Shown here: in pieces, positions 26,801 to 34,714 of the stretch
Layout of the letters: each line of letters begins with the position of its first letter
How positions within the stretch are numbered: the first letter of the stretch is position 1
Source: Hormiphora californensis
Lineage: Eukaryota; Ctenophora; Tentaculata; Cydippida; Pleurobrachiidae
Direction: 5' to 3'
DNA: 64,000 nt
NCBI GenBank assembly: GCA_020137815.1
Contig: CM035357.1
Span: 7,427,315 to 7,491,314 of the forward strand
The notes under the pieces: model-generated
The model's database searches: none
What the model was told of the DNA's origin: nothing
What the model saw: the letters and a program-made list of their open reading frames with translations, nothing else
Made by a program: the position numbers and the translations under genes

Positions 26801-29800
26801 TTTTTGATCCCCCAAAGATCGAATCGGGATCGAGAAGAAAATATCAAGAATCTTCGGTTCCTAGCCAGTAGAAACCGGCGATATTATAGGATCGAATCGA
26901 AGGATCGAAAGATCGAATCGAATCGAGATCGAATCGAAAGATTTTGATCGCACAAAGATCGAATCGAGATCGAATCGATATTTTTTGATCCCCCAAAGAT
27001 CGAATCGAGATCGAATCGACATTTTTTGAAAACCGAAAGATCGAATCGAAATCGAATCGAGATTTTTTGAACCCTCAAAGATCGAATCGAGATCGAATCG
27101 AGATTTTTTGAAAACCGAAAGATCGAATCGAGATCGAATCGAAAGTTTTTGAACACTCAAAGATCGAATCGAGATCGAATCGAAATTTTTTGAAATCTCA
27201 AAGATCGAATCGAGATCGAATCGAAAGTTTTTGAACCCTAAAAGATCGAATCGAGATCGAATCGAAAAATTTTGGTCGTCCAAAAAAAGATCGAGATCGA
27301 ATCGAGAAAAAAATATCCGGTATCGCCGGTTCCTACTATTACAATTATTATACTACATGTTTACTAAACATGTACAGTCGGACCCCGATTTACCGGGCCC
27401 CGATTTACCGGAACCCCGATTTACCAGGAGGATAAATTTCCCCCGATCTAGGAAATTAACGGTATTTGACCCCGATATACAGGACACCCCGATTTACCGG
27501 ACAAAACCCTTTCCCCCGAGCATCCCGGTAAATCGGGGTCCGACTGTAGTATAATAATTGTAAAGAATAGGGGAAGAGATTTTAAGTTGCGAAAAGGGGT
27601 TAGCCGTACCGCTTACCAGATACTAAAATCTCTATTATAATTTGGAGATGTCGCTAGCAACCGTCGTTAGGGGCGGGTTGGTTGATACTGCACGTGCAGA
27701 TGGGTACAGCGGAAGGGTGGGTTATCAAAACGCCCTTACTTGAGGCGTACCCAATGGGTGCGCTAGTACTGTAAATTTAGAACTTATTTTTCTATACTTT
27801 TCTGCCACGTTTATGTTCTCCCTTGTCCTTTGTTCCCCTGAATGCGAATGACGTTTGTTACACCTCCTCGCTCAAACAATTCCCTTTGAACTACAAGACC
27901 GTTGAGGTGTTGAATTCACGTGATCTTCGCAAACTTCTCGTGACACTTTCTCAACCCAATGAGATTTAGTTCTACCACAAACTTTGCTATGTTCTTGTAG
28001 AAGCTAAAATGAGATGACTCTCTTTGTTTTCGTGTGTTACTTAGTTGTCGTCACTAGAGGATTTTTCGATCACGGTGGGTGTCCGATAGCAGTCGACAAT
28101 GGGTTTTTGGTTAGGTCATGCCAAGACCGAAAATTTTCATCCTGGGATGGCTTTCTCATGAAATGTCTTAACTCTTCCACTATGTACTACAAAACGTTTA
28201 CGTTTGATATTGCCACGAGAACAATAAAACCCTATGTAACGACTTTGTGCCCTAACGATTCTATCCAGTATCAGGCTTGCGGAAGTGAAAGTTTCTCGCC
28301 CTTGCACGATCCCGCTAAAAAGCTCTTCCAAACGTACCCCCGTGTGCGGGAAGTTGTGCTACGAACAAGACAAGGATATGTACGGTTTTCACACGTCATC
28401 CCAAACATGTCCAGTGGCTCATGACCGAGTTAGGAAAAACATCACCACCGTTCAGGGCGATATTTTTACCATCTTGATAAAAGAAGGAGGATTATGTGAC
28501 GGTCGTTGTGATGAAGTGGAGCTGGAGGGAAACATAGCGGCACCTATGTTGACATGTGTCGATGAAAAATCTTGCGATGGATATAACTATGGGGATGTGG
28601 CTAAGCAAGAACATGGTTATGTCTTTACTCCCTTCAACGACTTAATTGAACTGGTAAGACCAGAGAATAACACTTGTACTGATTTTCCCCTGCACAACGC
28701 ATCACGTTGCTTCATTCCCTTACCAGACTCAACTAAATTACTGTATACTTATACGATTTATGATGGCGTATCTTATTGTCATGACGGTTTAGACCAGACA
28801 AACTGTTCGGATCCAGCTAAGATTGCCGGTTCGTGCCTCATCGGCGGATATCTCTCTACAGTTTCCATTTATATTCTCTGTCAGGAGAATTCAATATTAT
28901 GTGATGATAATATGCACAAAAAGTGCCCAACAATTAATCGGTATTGTACCATTCATAAACATCAGTTATGCAATGGGCAAGATGACTGTGCTATGGGTGC
29001 GGATGAGCGGAAGGCGACGTGTCTTAAGCTCACCCAACGATCGTGTGTTCGTGGTTTTAGCCAAAGTCAGGGTCTGCTTAGGATTCCAGTGGACTGGGTC
29101 CAGGATGGAGAGGTAGACTGCCTTGACGGGATAGATGAAAAGGCTAACTGGCAAACGTGCGGCAAAGGCATCAGGAGGACAATTAAATACTCGACTAAGA
29201 AATGTAACAATGTCTTCCTCTGCAAACATAACATGGAACAATTTTTAGAGGCCACGCTTTTATGTTCCTTCCCCTCAATCTGTGACGAAGAAGTGTGCCG
29301 CATGGCTAAAAGCAGGCCACAAATATCAAAAAAGATGCTAAGCACCAGCCTATCGATAGGGATAAAACTCAGGAGTTCAGTTTGCACAAAAGGCATCCAA
29401 TCTATCCTTCTTCTCACAGACCAAATTTGTCGATCTAAAACGTTCCATCATCCCTTCCATCTGTTCTTTGGTAAAAACTTTACAACCAAATTAGTTTTTC
29501 CAACTACGGAACGTGATTGTATGTTCCTTTACGGTGAAGCATATGTGTTTCACAGCTGTTTAGGACTTTGTTACAACACACCGTGTCCCTTGAAAAGACC
29601 GGTTCTTCAAAACACTTGTAGCAACCTCAGAAACACCTTTTATTCTCTCAACTTCGAGCTTGGCTCAATTACAATTGTACAAAAGTTTCGTGAACGGTTC
29701 CACAACAACTTTTTCGTTTGTAAAAACACTAAGTGTATCCTTTTTGAGAAGGTGTGTGATCTTGTCGATGACTGTGGAGACAGGTCCGATGAGGAGGAAT

Positions 29801-32800
29801 GTATGAACAACTTCCAGTGTTCTGATAAGTCTGGGTTCTTGGCTTTGAGTCAGAAGTGTGATGGAAAGATTGACTGCAAGGACTTCTCTGATGAATGTAA
29901 TGAGAGTTGTAGGAGGAAAGCTATTAACAATAATACGATTTTGGGAGTTGCCCTTGTCATGGGAATTACAGGGTTCGTTTTTGGAGTTGGCGGACTTATA
30001 AAGAACATCAAACAGAAGTCGGAAAAGAGTGGCGAATTCATCAATCAAACTATGGTCTTGATGATTTCGTTGGGAGATCTACTGACATCTGTTTATCTCC
30101 TTACCCTCACTACAATCCACTGGATCCACGGTTCCGGGTTCTGTGAGTATCAGATTGAGTGGATTAGTGGAGTGCCTTGTACCATCATTGGAGTTTTGAA
30201 TAGCACTGGATCATCAATTTCTTCCCTTGTAATGGCTTTGGTCAGCTGCTTCCGACTCCATGGTACAGTAATGGCCCTTCGATACCGTCGTCCAAAGAAG
30301 GTTACTCTGAAGCTGTGGATGAAATTAGGTGTTCTACTTGCAGTCGTCACATCGATATCTCTAGCAGTATCTACTTTTCCATTGTTCGACACTTTCAATG
30401 AATGGTTTGTCAATGGACTAGTTTTTGAAAGAGGCTTTACACTATTTCTTGGAGTGATGGATAAAAGTCAACTGCTGAAGATTGTTCGGGGTTACCATGG
30501 AAGCCACGAAACCAGACGAAGTCAGTCTGGTAACACTGTTTCTTGGAACACATTCCAAGAAATGATCTCTGAGATGTTTTCCCGGGATTATGATCCGGTC
30601 AGGGGCAAAAAGCTGTCTTTTTACGGTAACGACCCAGTGTGTATGTTTAAGGCATTCGTCCTTTCGGATGACCCACAAGTTCTTTTCGTATGGGCATACC
30701 TCACCTTCCATTTTCTCTGCTTTTTATGTGTAGCGGTATGCCATGGGGTGATTGCAGTACTCGTTAAAAGATCACATATCCAAAGTACCAGGACGTCCAG
30801 CCCACTCAATTTCAATGTCTCTTTGATCTGCCTAACTGATTTTTGCTGCTGGATGCCCTTCCTTATCTGCTGCGTCCTTCACACAGCCGAGGTACTGGAT
30901 ATGTCACCGTGGTACCAGATCTTCTCCCTTAACATTCTCCCCCTAAACTCTGTACTGAATCCCGTTTTGTACAGTGGTGTAGTAACAACGATTTGGGACT
31001 ACTTTAAATGGGTCCAAAATGCTGATGGCGCTCGTGATGTTGCGTGCAATATCGCTCCTGAAGATCCCCCTAAAGATGCTTCTAAAGATGCTTCTAATGA
31101 TTCTCGCGATGTTACTCCTGAAGATGCTTTAATTATGAATAATGAAGATGCTGCTGATGTCACCCCTGAAGATGCTGCTGATGTCACCCCTGATGATGCT
31201 GCTGATGTCACCCCTGATGATGCTGCTGATGTCACCCCTGAAGATGCTGCTGATGTCACCCCTGAAGATGCTGCTGATGTCACCCCTGAAGATGCTGCTG
31301 ATGTCACCCCTGATGTCCCTCCTGAAGATGCTGCTGATGTCCCCCCTGAAGATGCTGCTGATGTCACCCCTGATGTCACCCCTAAAGATGCTTCTAAAGA
31401 TGCTTCTAATGATTCTCGCGATGTTACTCCTGAAGATGCTTTAATTATGAATAATGAAGATGCTGCTGATGTCACCCCTGAAGATGCTGCTGATGTCACC
31501 CCTGATGATGCTGCTGATGTCACCCCTGATGTCACCCCTGAAGATGCTGCTGATGTCACCCCTGAAGATGCTGCTGATGTCACCCCTGAAGATGCTGCTG
31601 ATGTCACCCCTGATGTCCCTCCTGAAGATGCTGCTGATGTCCCCCCTGAAGATGCTGCTGATGTCACCCCTGATGTCACCCCTGAAGATGCTGCTGATGT
31701 CACCCCTGAAGATGCTGCTGATGTCACCCCTGATGTCACCCCTGAAGATGCTGCTGATGTCACCCCTGAAGATGCTGCTGATGTCACCCCTGAAGATGCT
31801 GCTGATGTCACCCCTGAAGATGCTGCTGATGTCACCCCTGATGTCACCCCTGAAGATGCTGCTGATGTCACCCCTGAAGATGCTGCTGATGTCACCCCTG
31901 AAGATGCTGCTGATGTCACCCCTGATGATGCTGCTGATGTCACCCCTGATGTCACCCCTGAAGATGCTGCTGATGTCACCCCTGAAGATGCTGCTGATGT
32001 CACCCCTGAAGATGCTGCTGATGTCACCCCTGAAGATGCTGCTGATGTCACCCCTGATGTCCCTCCTAAAGATGCTACTGATCTCACCCCTGGAATATAT
32101 AAAACTTAAGATTAGACTCTAAGCTATGTAGTATGTTCTGTTGATTACCTAATTGGTATGTTTTATTTCAAGTTTCTTCATGTTATAAGAGACAAAGTTT
32201 CTTTCCTACTGTAAAACCATATATTTTCGAGGGCATTGGTTTTCGCGGATTGGCCTAGACTAGGGCTTCTGGTGGTCCCTGAAGACTTCACCAGCGTACC
32301 AGGAGTGAACTACTCCTTCATCAGCGACTCCTGGTACGCTGGTGAAGTCGTCAGGGCCCTGCAGGGGCCACCAGAAGCCAATCTGGGCCAATCCGCGAAA
32401 ATTAATTTCCCGCGAAAATAAATGGTTTTACGTTTGAAGTGTCCTTCCTGATGATGCATTTATTTATTTGATAGTTATTATTATTATTCAAATTTTACGT
32501 TTACTTTCAAACAGAACCTTTTCTTTTTCTTGTACATCGATATTGCTTCTAACGGTGTGTTATATAGCACAGAGTTCACCCAAAGTTTTTCGAGGCGTTT
32601 ACGGGTGGCTGGAGGATATCCATTCTCATCACCAACAACATCACGGTACCAATCATCCATCAAAATTCTGTAAGTTCACCTATTCGTATTGTCTGTTCAC
32701 AGATTGTGTAAAGTTTATGTTTTAAAGTAATTGGCCACTCAAAACACGGTATACATCGGGATGCCAGACCCAAACCCAAGGCACTCTCAAAGGCAAAACG

Positions 32801-33042
32801 TTACCTTGTTCCAGACCAAACTAAACTCAAGACACTCACAAAGGCAAAACGTTACCTTGTTCCAGACCAAACTCAAGAGTCTCTCAAAGGCAAAACGTTA
32901 CCTTGTTCCAGATCAAATCAAACTCAAGAATCTCTCAAAGGCAAAACGTTACCTAGTTCCAGATTTATATAGGGAATTCCCAAGTTTTACTTGGTTAGGC
33001 CGGGAGTTAGACTCCTTGGAGCGTTTGAGGCGATATGCTCGC

Positions 33043-33073
<31 letters not shown>

Positions 33074-33091
33074 GAGTGGGAGAGATAGAGT

Positions 33092-33164
<73 letters not shown>

Positions 33165-34453
33165 CCGAAAGATATTTATTTCTTCGTGTGTTTAAAATGG
33201 ATATATGGCAGCATAATTCTGAGCAAAAAAAAGATCTATATTAGGAAAGAGGGGTAAACTGATATGAGATTGAAAGAAACTTCTAGAAGAATACTAGAAT
33301 GATGTGTCACGTACATTCAACAAAATACATGTGTATAACATGTCAGATTATAAGACATACTGACATATATCATACTAAGGACATGATCTGTGTAGCCTTT
33401 ATAGAAAATATCCCATGTAAAGGATTTCTATTGTTTTGAAACCATGATCACTTTAACACTACTAATACTATCTATTTTATATTCTTCTACACAAACACAT
33501 ATTTTAAAGTCAGTTCAACATATTTTTGAAGCCTTGAGTGTCTGCACTGATTGCATTTCATTTCTACAAATTTCTAACCATTATAAATGAATGAAATATA
33601 TAGAAAAAGAGGGAGAGACAAAGATTGATAGATGGAGAGAGGTAGAGCCAATAAAAAAGAAGAGGGGAGAGAATGGGAGAGATCTGTGAGAGAGACGCTA
33701 ATAAAAAAGGAGAGTATAGCAAGCAAGCTGCTACCCGTAATGAAACGTTTACACTATAGATCTATACACTATATATACCCTCTTTTCGATATACTAGCTC
33801 TCTCCTATATTTCTCTAACAGCTCTCACTTTCTTACCATCACTAAGACTCTCCACAAGTTTGGAAAGAGAACGTTGTACAGTAGAAATGTAGTCTGGTCC
33901 TCCTGTGATATCAACAACACCAATATAAATTGGAAGAAGAGGTGGATCCTGAATAAAGCGCATTTTAATTTAGAAAGGAGAAACATAATAACACTTTCCG
34001 AAACAGTCATCATCTGCACCATCATTCAATATTAGTGTTTACTATTCAAAAAGTGTGTAACTTACAACAGCGATTGAGTTGTCCTCAGCATCAGGAGGTA
34101 TATTCATTTCAACCAGTGTCTGTGTTAGTTCAGGATGCTTGGCGTTGTTGGAATACTTTGCAGTCACCTCATTTTCAGTATGACACATCATGCAATGCCA
34201 GTGGGTTTTGTTCACTGTTGTAAAACAGTTAATATAACTGTAACAGTTGTGACATCGATCCAACGACGAGCTCAAATCGTCAACCATGCATTCTTTTGGG
34301 AGGGTGATCAAGGGCTCCAGAGTGCACCCCCACGGGACACCGGTGGCATCCTCAAGATCCTCTGAAAAACGATTTTTGTTAAAACTGGGTGGACAATTTA
34401 AGGTGTTTATACTTACTGTTAACAGGGAACTTTCGGAGTGAAAATCGAATCAT
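12864..34453 (-). CDS. Divergent Sec23/Sec24-family protein (COPII coat type)
   Basis: Fifteen exons on the minus strand join in phase: 34417-34453 (ATG), 34066-34361, 33837-33948, 19205-19356, 18167-18311, 17949-18042, 16307-16534, 15894-15963, 15709-15789, 15397-15515, 14991-15084, 14377-14627, 13479-13678, 13215-13350, 12864-13029 (TAG); 726 residues, near Sec23 (about 765). Domain order follows Sec23: zinc ribbon (Cys49, 52, 69, 72; [12 protein letters not shown] and HWHCMMC), trunk/vWA-like sheet ([46 protein letters not shown] then [12 protein letters not shown]), beta-sandwich ([22 protein letters not shown]), helical part ([10 protein letters not shown]) and a gelsolin-like end ([13 protein letters not shown]). 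The WNVWPSSR-type N-terminus of true Sec23 is missing, so a divergent paralogue is more likely than the canonical coat subunit. The exon at 16307 may be followed by a small unseen exon. Intron 3 is 14.5 kb and hosts other genes. Confidence 0.8.
14115..14330 (-). repeat. (AG)n microsatellite in intron of the Sec23-like gene
   Basis: Purine run on the plus strand, i.e. pyrimidines on the sense strand of the gene. It lies between the exons at 13479 and 14377. Confidence 0.95.
15100..15184 (-). repeat. (AG)n microsatellite adjoining a 3' splice site
   Basis: Read on the gene's sense strand this is a CT run that ends about 15 bases before the acceptor of the exon 14991-15084. Confidence 0.95.
17080..17405 (-). 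repeat. Long interrupted (AG)n tract
   Basis: About 325 bases of AG with GGGA, AGAC and GATA interruptions in an intron of the Sec23-like gene, directly before the dispersed repeat at 17,400. Confidence 0.95.
17400..17870 (+). mobile_element. Dispersed repeat copy A with A/(AG)n tail
   Basis: About 470 bases closely matching 47,867-48,325. Both start at CTCTCACTCTCGCTATCGTC and end in an A-run followed by an AG repeat, as expected of a retroposed sequence with its tail. A near-terminal inverted pair (CAGGTG/CACCTG) is shared. No known family was recognised. Copy A sits in an intron of the Sec23-like gene. Confidence 0.65.
18540..19205 (-). repeat. 37 bp tandem array that copies a 5' splice site
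   Basis: About 17 near-identical 37 bp units fill the start of the intron after the exon 19205-19356 of the Sec23-like gene. Read on the minus strand, each unit contains the last bases of that exon and its donor (ACTTTTGTTAGG followed by GTAGGT). Two units have an extra C and one has a short insertion (near 19,090). The exon's own donor is the first unit in the series. Confidence 0.9.
19395..19746. repeat. Long direct repeat, copy 1
   Basis: Starts with GGGCCGAAAGATATTTATTT after an AG run and matches 33,163-33,500 with few differences (for example a 6-base insertion in the other copy near 33,465). The two copies bracket almost all of the extra content of intron 3. Confidence 0.85.
19766..20318 (+). 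CDS. Orphan 3' exon encoding a PPxY-containing acidic tail
   Basis: The frame opens just after an acceptor-like site (ACTTTAG at 19759-19765) and stops at 20318. It encodes [16 protein letters not shown] near its start, which supplies a PPxY motif (the ligand of WW domains of NEDD4-type ligases), followed by a Glu/Gln/Arg-rich region with repeated VAREQ units. This looks like the cytoplasmic end of a membrane or adaptor protein. No upstream plus-strand exons were found; the sequence just before it is the long direct repeat, so the exon may have been cut off from its gene. An in-frame ATG exists at 19701 inside that repeat. Confidence 0.4.
20325..20646. other. Non-coding spacer
   Basis: AT-rich sequence with no recognised gene or repeat between the PPxY exon and the poly-purine-ended element. 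Confidence 0.5.
20653..21273. mobile_element. 621 bp element with GGGGGGGGTCC ends and tRNA-like B box
   Basis: Terminal inverted repeats begin GGGGGGGGTCCAGCCCTAAA and end with the exact complement. The flanks carry a 6 bp direct duplication ATTCTT (20647-20652 and 21274-21279). Inside are head-to-tail TTTAGCTTTT units on both strands, so the ends fold back. At 20872-20883 is GGTTCGAATCCC followed by CGCTGACACC, which matches a tRNA T-arm (Pol III B box) and 3' end; no 5' tRNA half was found. No coding capacity. Confidence 0.8.
21295..21438 (+). CDS. Possible short coding stretch of unknown function
   Basis: Starts ATG after the 6 bp target duplication and encodes a Ser-rich then Arg/Gln-rich 47-residue peptide ([14 protein letters not shown]), ending at TAG. 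The composition looks coding rather than repeat-derived, but no homologue is recognised and no splice partner was found. Confidence 0.2.
21697..21825. mobile_element. Small hairpin element upstream of the sulfotransferase gene
   Basis: Ends TTTCCCCG and GGCGGGGAAA form short inverted repeats. Inside are stem-loops GCCTTTTTGCAAAAGGC and GGGTGAAGG/CCTTCACCC. The hairpin block is the inverted, near-identical counterpart of 23,821-23,891 on the other side of the gene. Confidence 0.55.
22257..23588 (+). CDS. Carbohydrate sulfotransferase (Sulfotransfer_2 type, Golgi type II)
   Basis: Single open frame, 443 residues from the chosen ATG at 22257; the frame is open back to an ATG at 22125, but the downstream start gives the expected short cytoplasmic tail and one signal-anchor ([18 protein letters not shown], about residues 18-35). 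The family moves sulfate from PAPS to glycan chains in the Golgi lumen. The 5'-phosphosulfate loop is at about residues 180-195 ([14 protein letters not shown]), the 3'-phosphate motif at about 246-262 ([15 protein letters not shown]), then [19 protein letters not shown] and the C-terminal [10 protein letters not shown], as in HNK-1ST/C4ST/D4ST relatives. The usual Pro-Lys of the first motif reads Pro-Leu. The gene is intronless as seen, lies in the Sec23-like intron on the opposite strand and is flanked by two inverted hairpin elements. Confidence 0.82.
   Translation: MTRYFVILPYSGCVFSRLFNIFLLFSVLFLWYLTITNHWYFVDRPSLDEDSAGPQPRDIFQGIDSVPSDRVKMNKFQPPAVRPIGFKMKSEDENTVSPGYHGNRQHVPVQEGPVSPEELNHDVDTNPPQDIIELFPTEQLEDILTRFEKRNKRIKDLCEIEGNPDFETSSMYYFPNLRATWMPLFGATTSMWKKFFIDQYNVKRRSDPDQYNLGQLSRFLLQRYRSSRRWSGKKTRRMRREPDDSLRFTIIRHPLSRLIAHFKKPQLDRGELSALKDQWVRPSIILGRTDPSWTDEQRTKFEGELDLWIDGKLTPEQSPNNPLLAAPSFPEFVWFIIDRSEDGDDRAYNVHWRPISEWLDICQNDIDIIVKLENSKSEIPVLLDEINLSDHEDYFLDSQDDINVEDYMGQLSREDQEDINGFYKMDYKLLGYQPILVETDPEL
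23821..24223. mobile_element. About 400 bp non-autonomous element
   Basis: Bounded by TTCCCTGCC and GGCAGGGAA. A related copy of the surrounding DNA at 26,296-26,441 lacks this block and about 35 further bases, so it behaves as an insertion. It starts with the hairpins GGGTGAATGCC/GGCATTCACCC and CCTTTTTAC/GTAAAAAGG. The interior contains GTGGCGCGCAA and AAAACACAAGGAT, the latter also seen near 49,835. Confidence 0.6.
24359..24441. mobile_element. Truncated left end of a pogo/Tigger-like MITE
   Basis: CAGTCGGACCCCGATTTACC and the next 60 bases match the complete element at 27,376-27,538 and stop abruptly where the 359 bp array begins. Confidence 0.7.
24442..25809. repeat. 359 bp tandem array with tRNA-like Pol III boxes
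   Basis: Three full units and one partial unit, essentially identical. On the minus strand each contains GGTTTAGTCGCTGG (A-box-like, 24524-24540 in unit 1) and GGGTTCGAGG (B-box-like, 24491-24500), about 23 bases apart, as in tRNA-derived SINEs. A 60-residue open frame recurs in every unit but looks non-coding. The near identity points to recent amplification or to an assembly collapse/expansion. Confidence 0.85.
25810..26295. other. Unique spacer after the 359 bp array
   Basis: No gene recognised. Contains an A-rich purine tract, a G-rich stretch (26,186-26,204), a GGGCTTGCC/GGCAAGCCC hairpin near 26,250 and a short (GATA)n run before 26,300. Confidence 0.5.
26296..26441. repeat. Duplicate of the sulfotransferase 3' flank
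   Basis: Matches 23,745-23,823 joined directly to 24,258-24,330, without the roughly 430 bases that lie between them in the other copy. It therefore records the state without the 23,821 element. Confidence 0.8.
26443..27335. mobile_element. 893 bp hAT-like element filled with GATCGAATCGA repeats
   Basis: Ends TAGGAACCGGCGATA and TATCGCCGGTTCCTA are inverted repeats. An exact 8 bp duplication CTATTACA flanks it (26435-26442 and 27336-27343); the uninterrupted target is present at 24,320-24,345. An 8 bp duplication is the hallmark of hAT-type transposition. The inside is a roughly 39 bp repeat of GATCGAATCGA blocks separated by short T-runs. An internal GGTTCCTA...AAACCGGCGATA junction near 26,858-26,880 shows two units fused head to tail. 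No transposase. Confidence 0.85.
27376..27538. mobile_element. Complete pogo/Tigger-like MITE
   Basis: Terminal inverted repeats CAGTCGGACCCCGATTTACC and complement, with TA on each side as the expected Tc1/mariner-type target duplication. The inside consists of further CCCCGATTTACCGG units. Another copy lies at 42,845-42,964 and a truncated one at 24,359. Confidence 0.8.
27560..28013. promoter_or_regulatory. Upstream region of the LDLa receptor gene
   Basis: About 450 bases of non-repetitive sequence before the receptor start. No clear TATA box. A minimal upstream ATG-AGA-TGA frame at 28009 sits just before the start codon. Function as a promoter is inferred from position only. Confidence 0.3.
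28014..32109 (+). CDS. Intronless LDLa-domain rhodopsin-like receptor with repetitive acidic tail
   Basis: Signal peptide [16 protein letters not shown], a long Cys-rich ectodomain, LDL-receptor class A modules ([18 protein letters not shown] near 28,970; [16 protein letters not shown] near 29,755; [14 protein letters not shown] near 29,860), then seven membrane segments (about 29,930-30,985) with DLLTSVYLL in TM2, CWMPF in TM6 and NPVLY (NPxxY) in TM7. This architecture is that of LDLa/LGR-like class A receptors such as RXFP or GRL101; no leucine-rich repeats are seen. The tail (31,020-32,100) is about 350 residues of DAADVTPE-type repeats. The frame changes once: the first 109 codons read in one frame and the rest in the next, the shift lying in a run of five C at 28337-28341, where the paralogue at 60 kb reads on as NPVCG. 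One C too many, real or from sequencing, explains it. Confidence 0.78.
31140..32080 (+). repeat. 24 bp coding minisatellite (DAADVTPE)
   Basis: Units of GATGCTGCTGATGTCACCCC plus GAA or GAT, some shortened to 9 bases (GATGTCACC), forming the receptor tail. A larger unit (about 300 bp, starting at [18 protein letters not shown]) is itself duplicated (31,071 and 31,381). The length stays in frame throughout. Confidence 0.95.
32110..33033. other. Spacer with foldback element and short tandem repeat
   Basis: Contains the foldback at 32,211-32,431, a sequence at 32,620-32,710 that recurs inverted at 49,560-49,670, and four diverged copies of CAAAGGCAAAACGTTACCTT (32,785-32,960). The latter motif recurs once at 46,375. 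No gene recognised. Confidence 0.5.
32211..32431. mobile_element. 221 bp foldback element
   Basis: GTAAAACCATATATTTTCG at the left and AAAATAAATGGTTTTAC at the right open a long imperfect inverted repeat; the inner arms (CTTCACCAGCGTACCAGGAGT and complement) are nearly perfect and separated by about 20 bases. Non-coding. Confidence 0.75.
33034..33162 (-). repeat. (AG)n microsatellite
   Basis: AG run in the Sec23-like intron adjoining the second copy of the long direct repeat; pyrimidines on the sense strand of the host gene. Confidence 0.95.
33163..33500. repeat. Long direct repeat, copy 2
   Basis: Matches 19,395-19,746 in the same orientation and, like it, is preceded by an AG run. Unlike copy 1 it is followed by unrelated sequence, not the PPxY exon. 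Confidence 0.85.
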
Positions 34454-34714
34454 ATGGCGCAAGGTTAGCCTTTGTTTTAACGCTCTTCAAAGACAAAGCC
34501 CAAACAACTTTTAAAAAAGAAGCGTCGTCAACAGAAAATTTTATTTTTTAAGCTGATTTTATTTTGGCCTTGGACAGCGCGGCAGCGCCGAACACTTTTT
34601 ATTGGTAGCAGCGGTAAAAATGCAGCCTAATTTTGTTTCTCGCCGCGCTGCGCGGTGCTCAATTTAATAAAGTAAAATTCTGACGACAAGATCTCAAATT
34701 TTTTTTTATTTTCA
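34454..34714. other. Spacer between the Sec23-like start and a retroelement fragment
   Basis: Short non-coding region that would hold the promoter of the minus-strand Sec23-like gene. Contains the partly complementary G+C-rich segments GCGCGGCAGCGC and GCCGCGCTGCGCGG near 34,578 and 34,640. No TATA box identified. Confidence 0.4.

Larger units (their letters stand above)
19357..33836 (-). other. 14.5 kb third intron of the Sec23-like gene hosting other genes
   Basis: The exons on either side join as GAT G/AT in phase and keep the vWA-like fold reading (SLSD then DSLFGLVVF), so the whole block behaves as one intron. It contains, on the opposite strand, a PPxY exon, a sulfotransferase gene and an intronless receptor gene, plus arrays and elements listed separately. 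Confidence 0.7.

Noticed and set aside
26519-27283. RSNRDRIE / SIRSRFDL frames on both strands (also 63.1-63.8 kb)
   Set aside because: Translation of the GATCGAATCGA repeat inside a transposon-like element; no start context and open in several frames.
30999-32087. 362-residue minus-strand frame SGVTSAAS
   Set aside because: Antisense of the DAADVTPE coding minisatellite; the sense frame continues a receptor with a normal seven-helix domain.
1596-34453. A fused Ras-like/Sec23-like protein similar to circularly permuted Ras of Dictyostelium
   Set aside because: The GTPase exons are on the plus strand and closed by their own stop, with QTRT2 between; the Sec23-like gene is complete on the minus strand.
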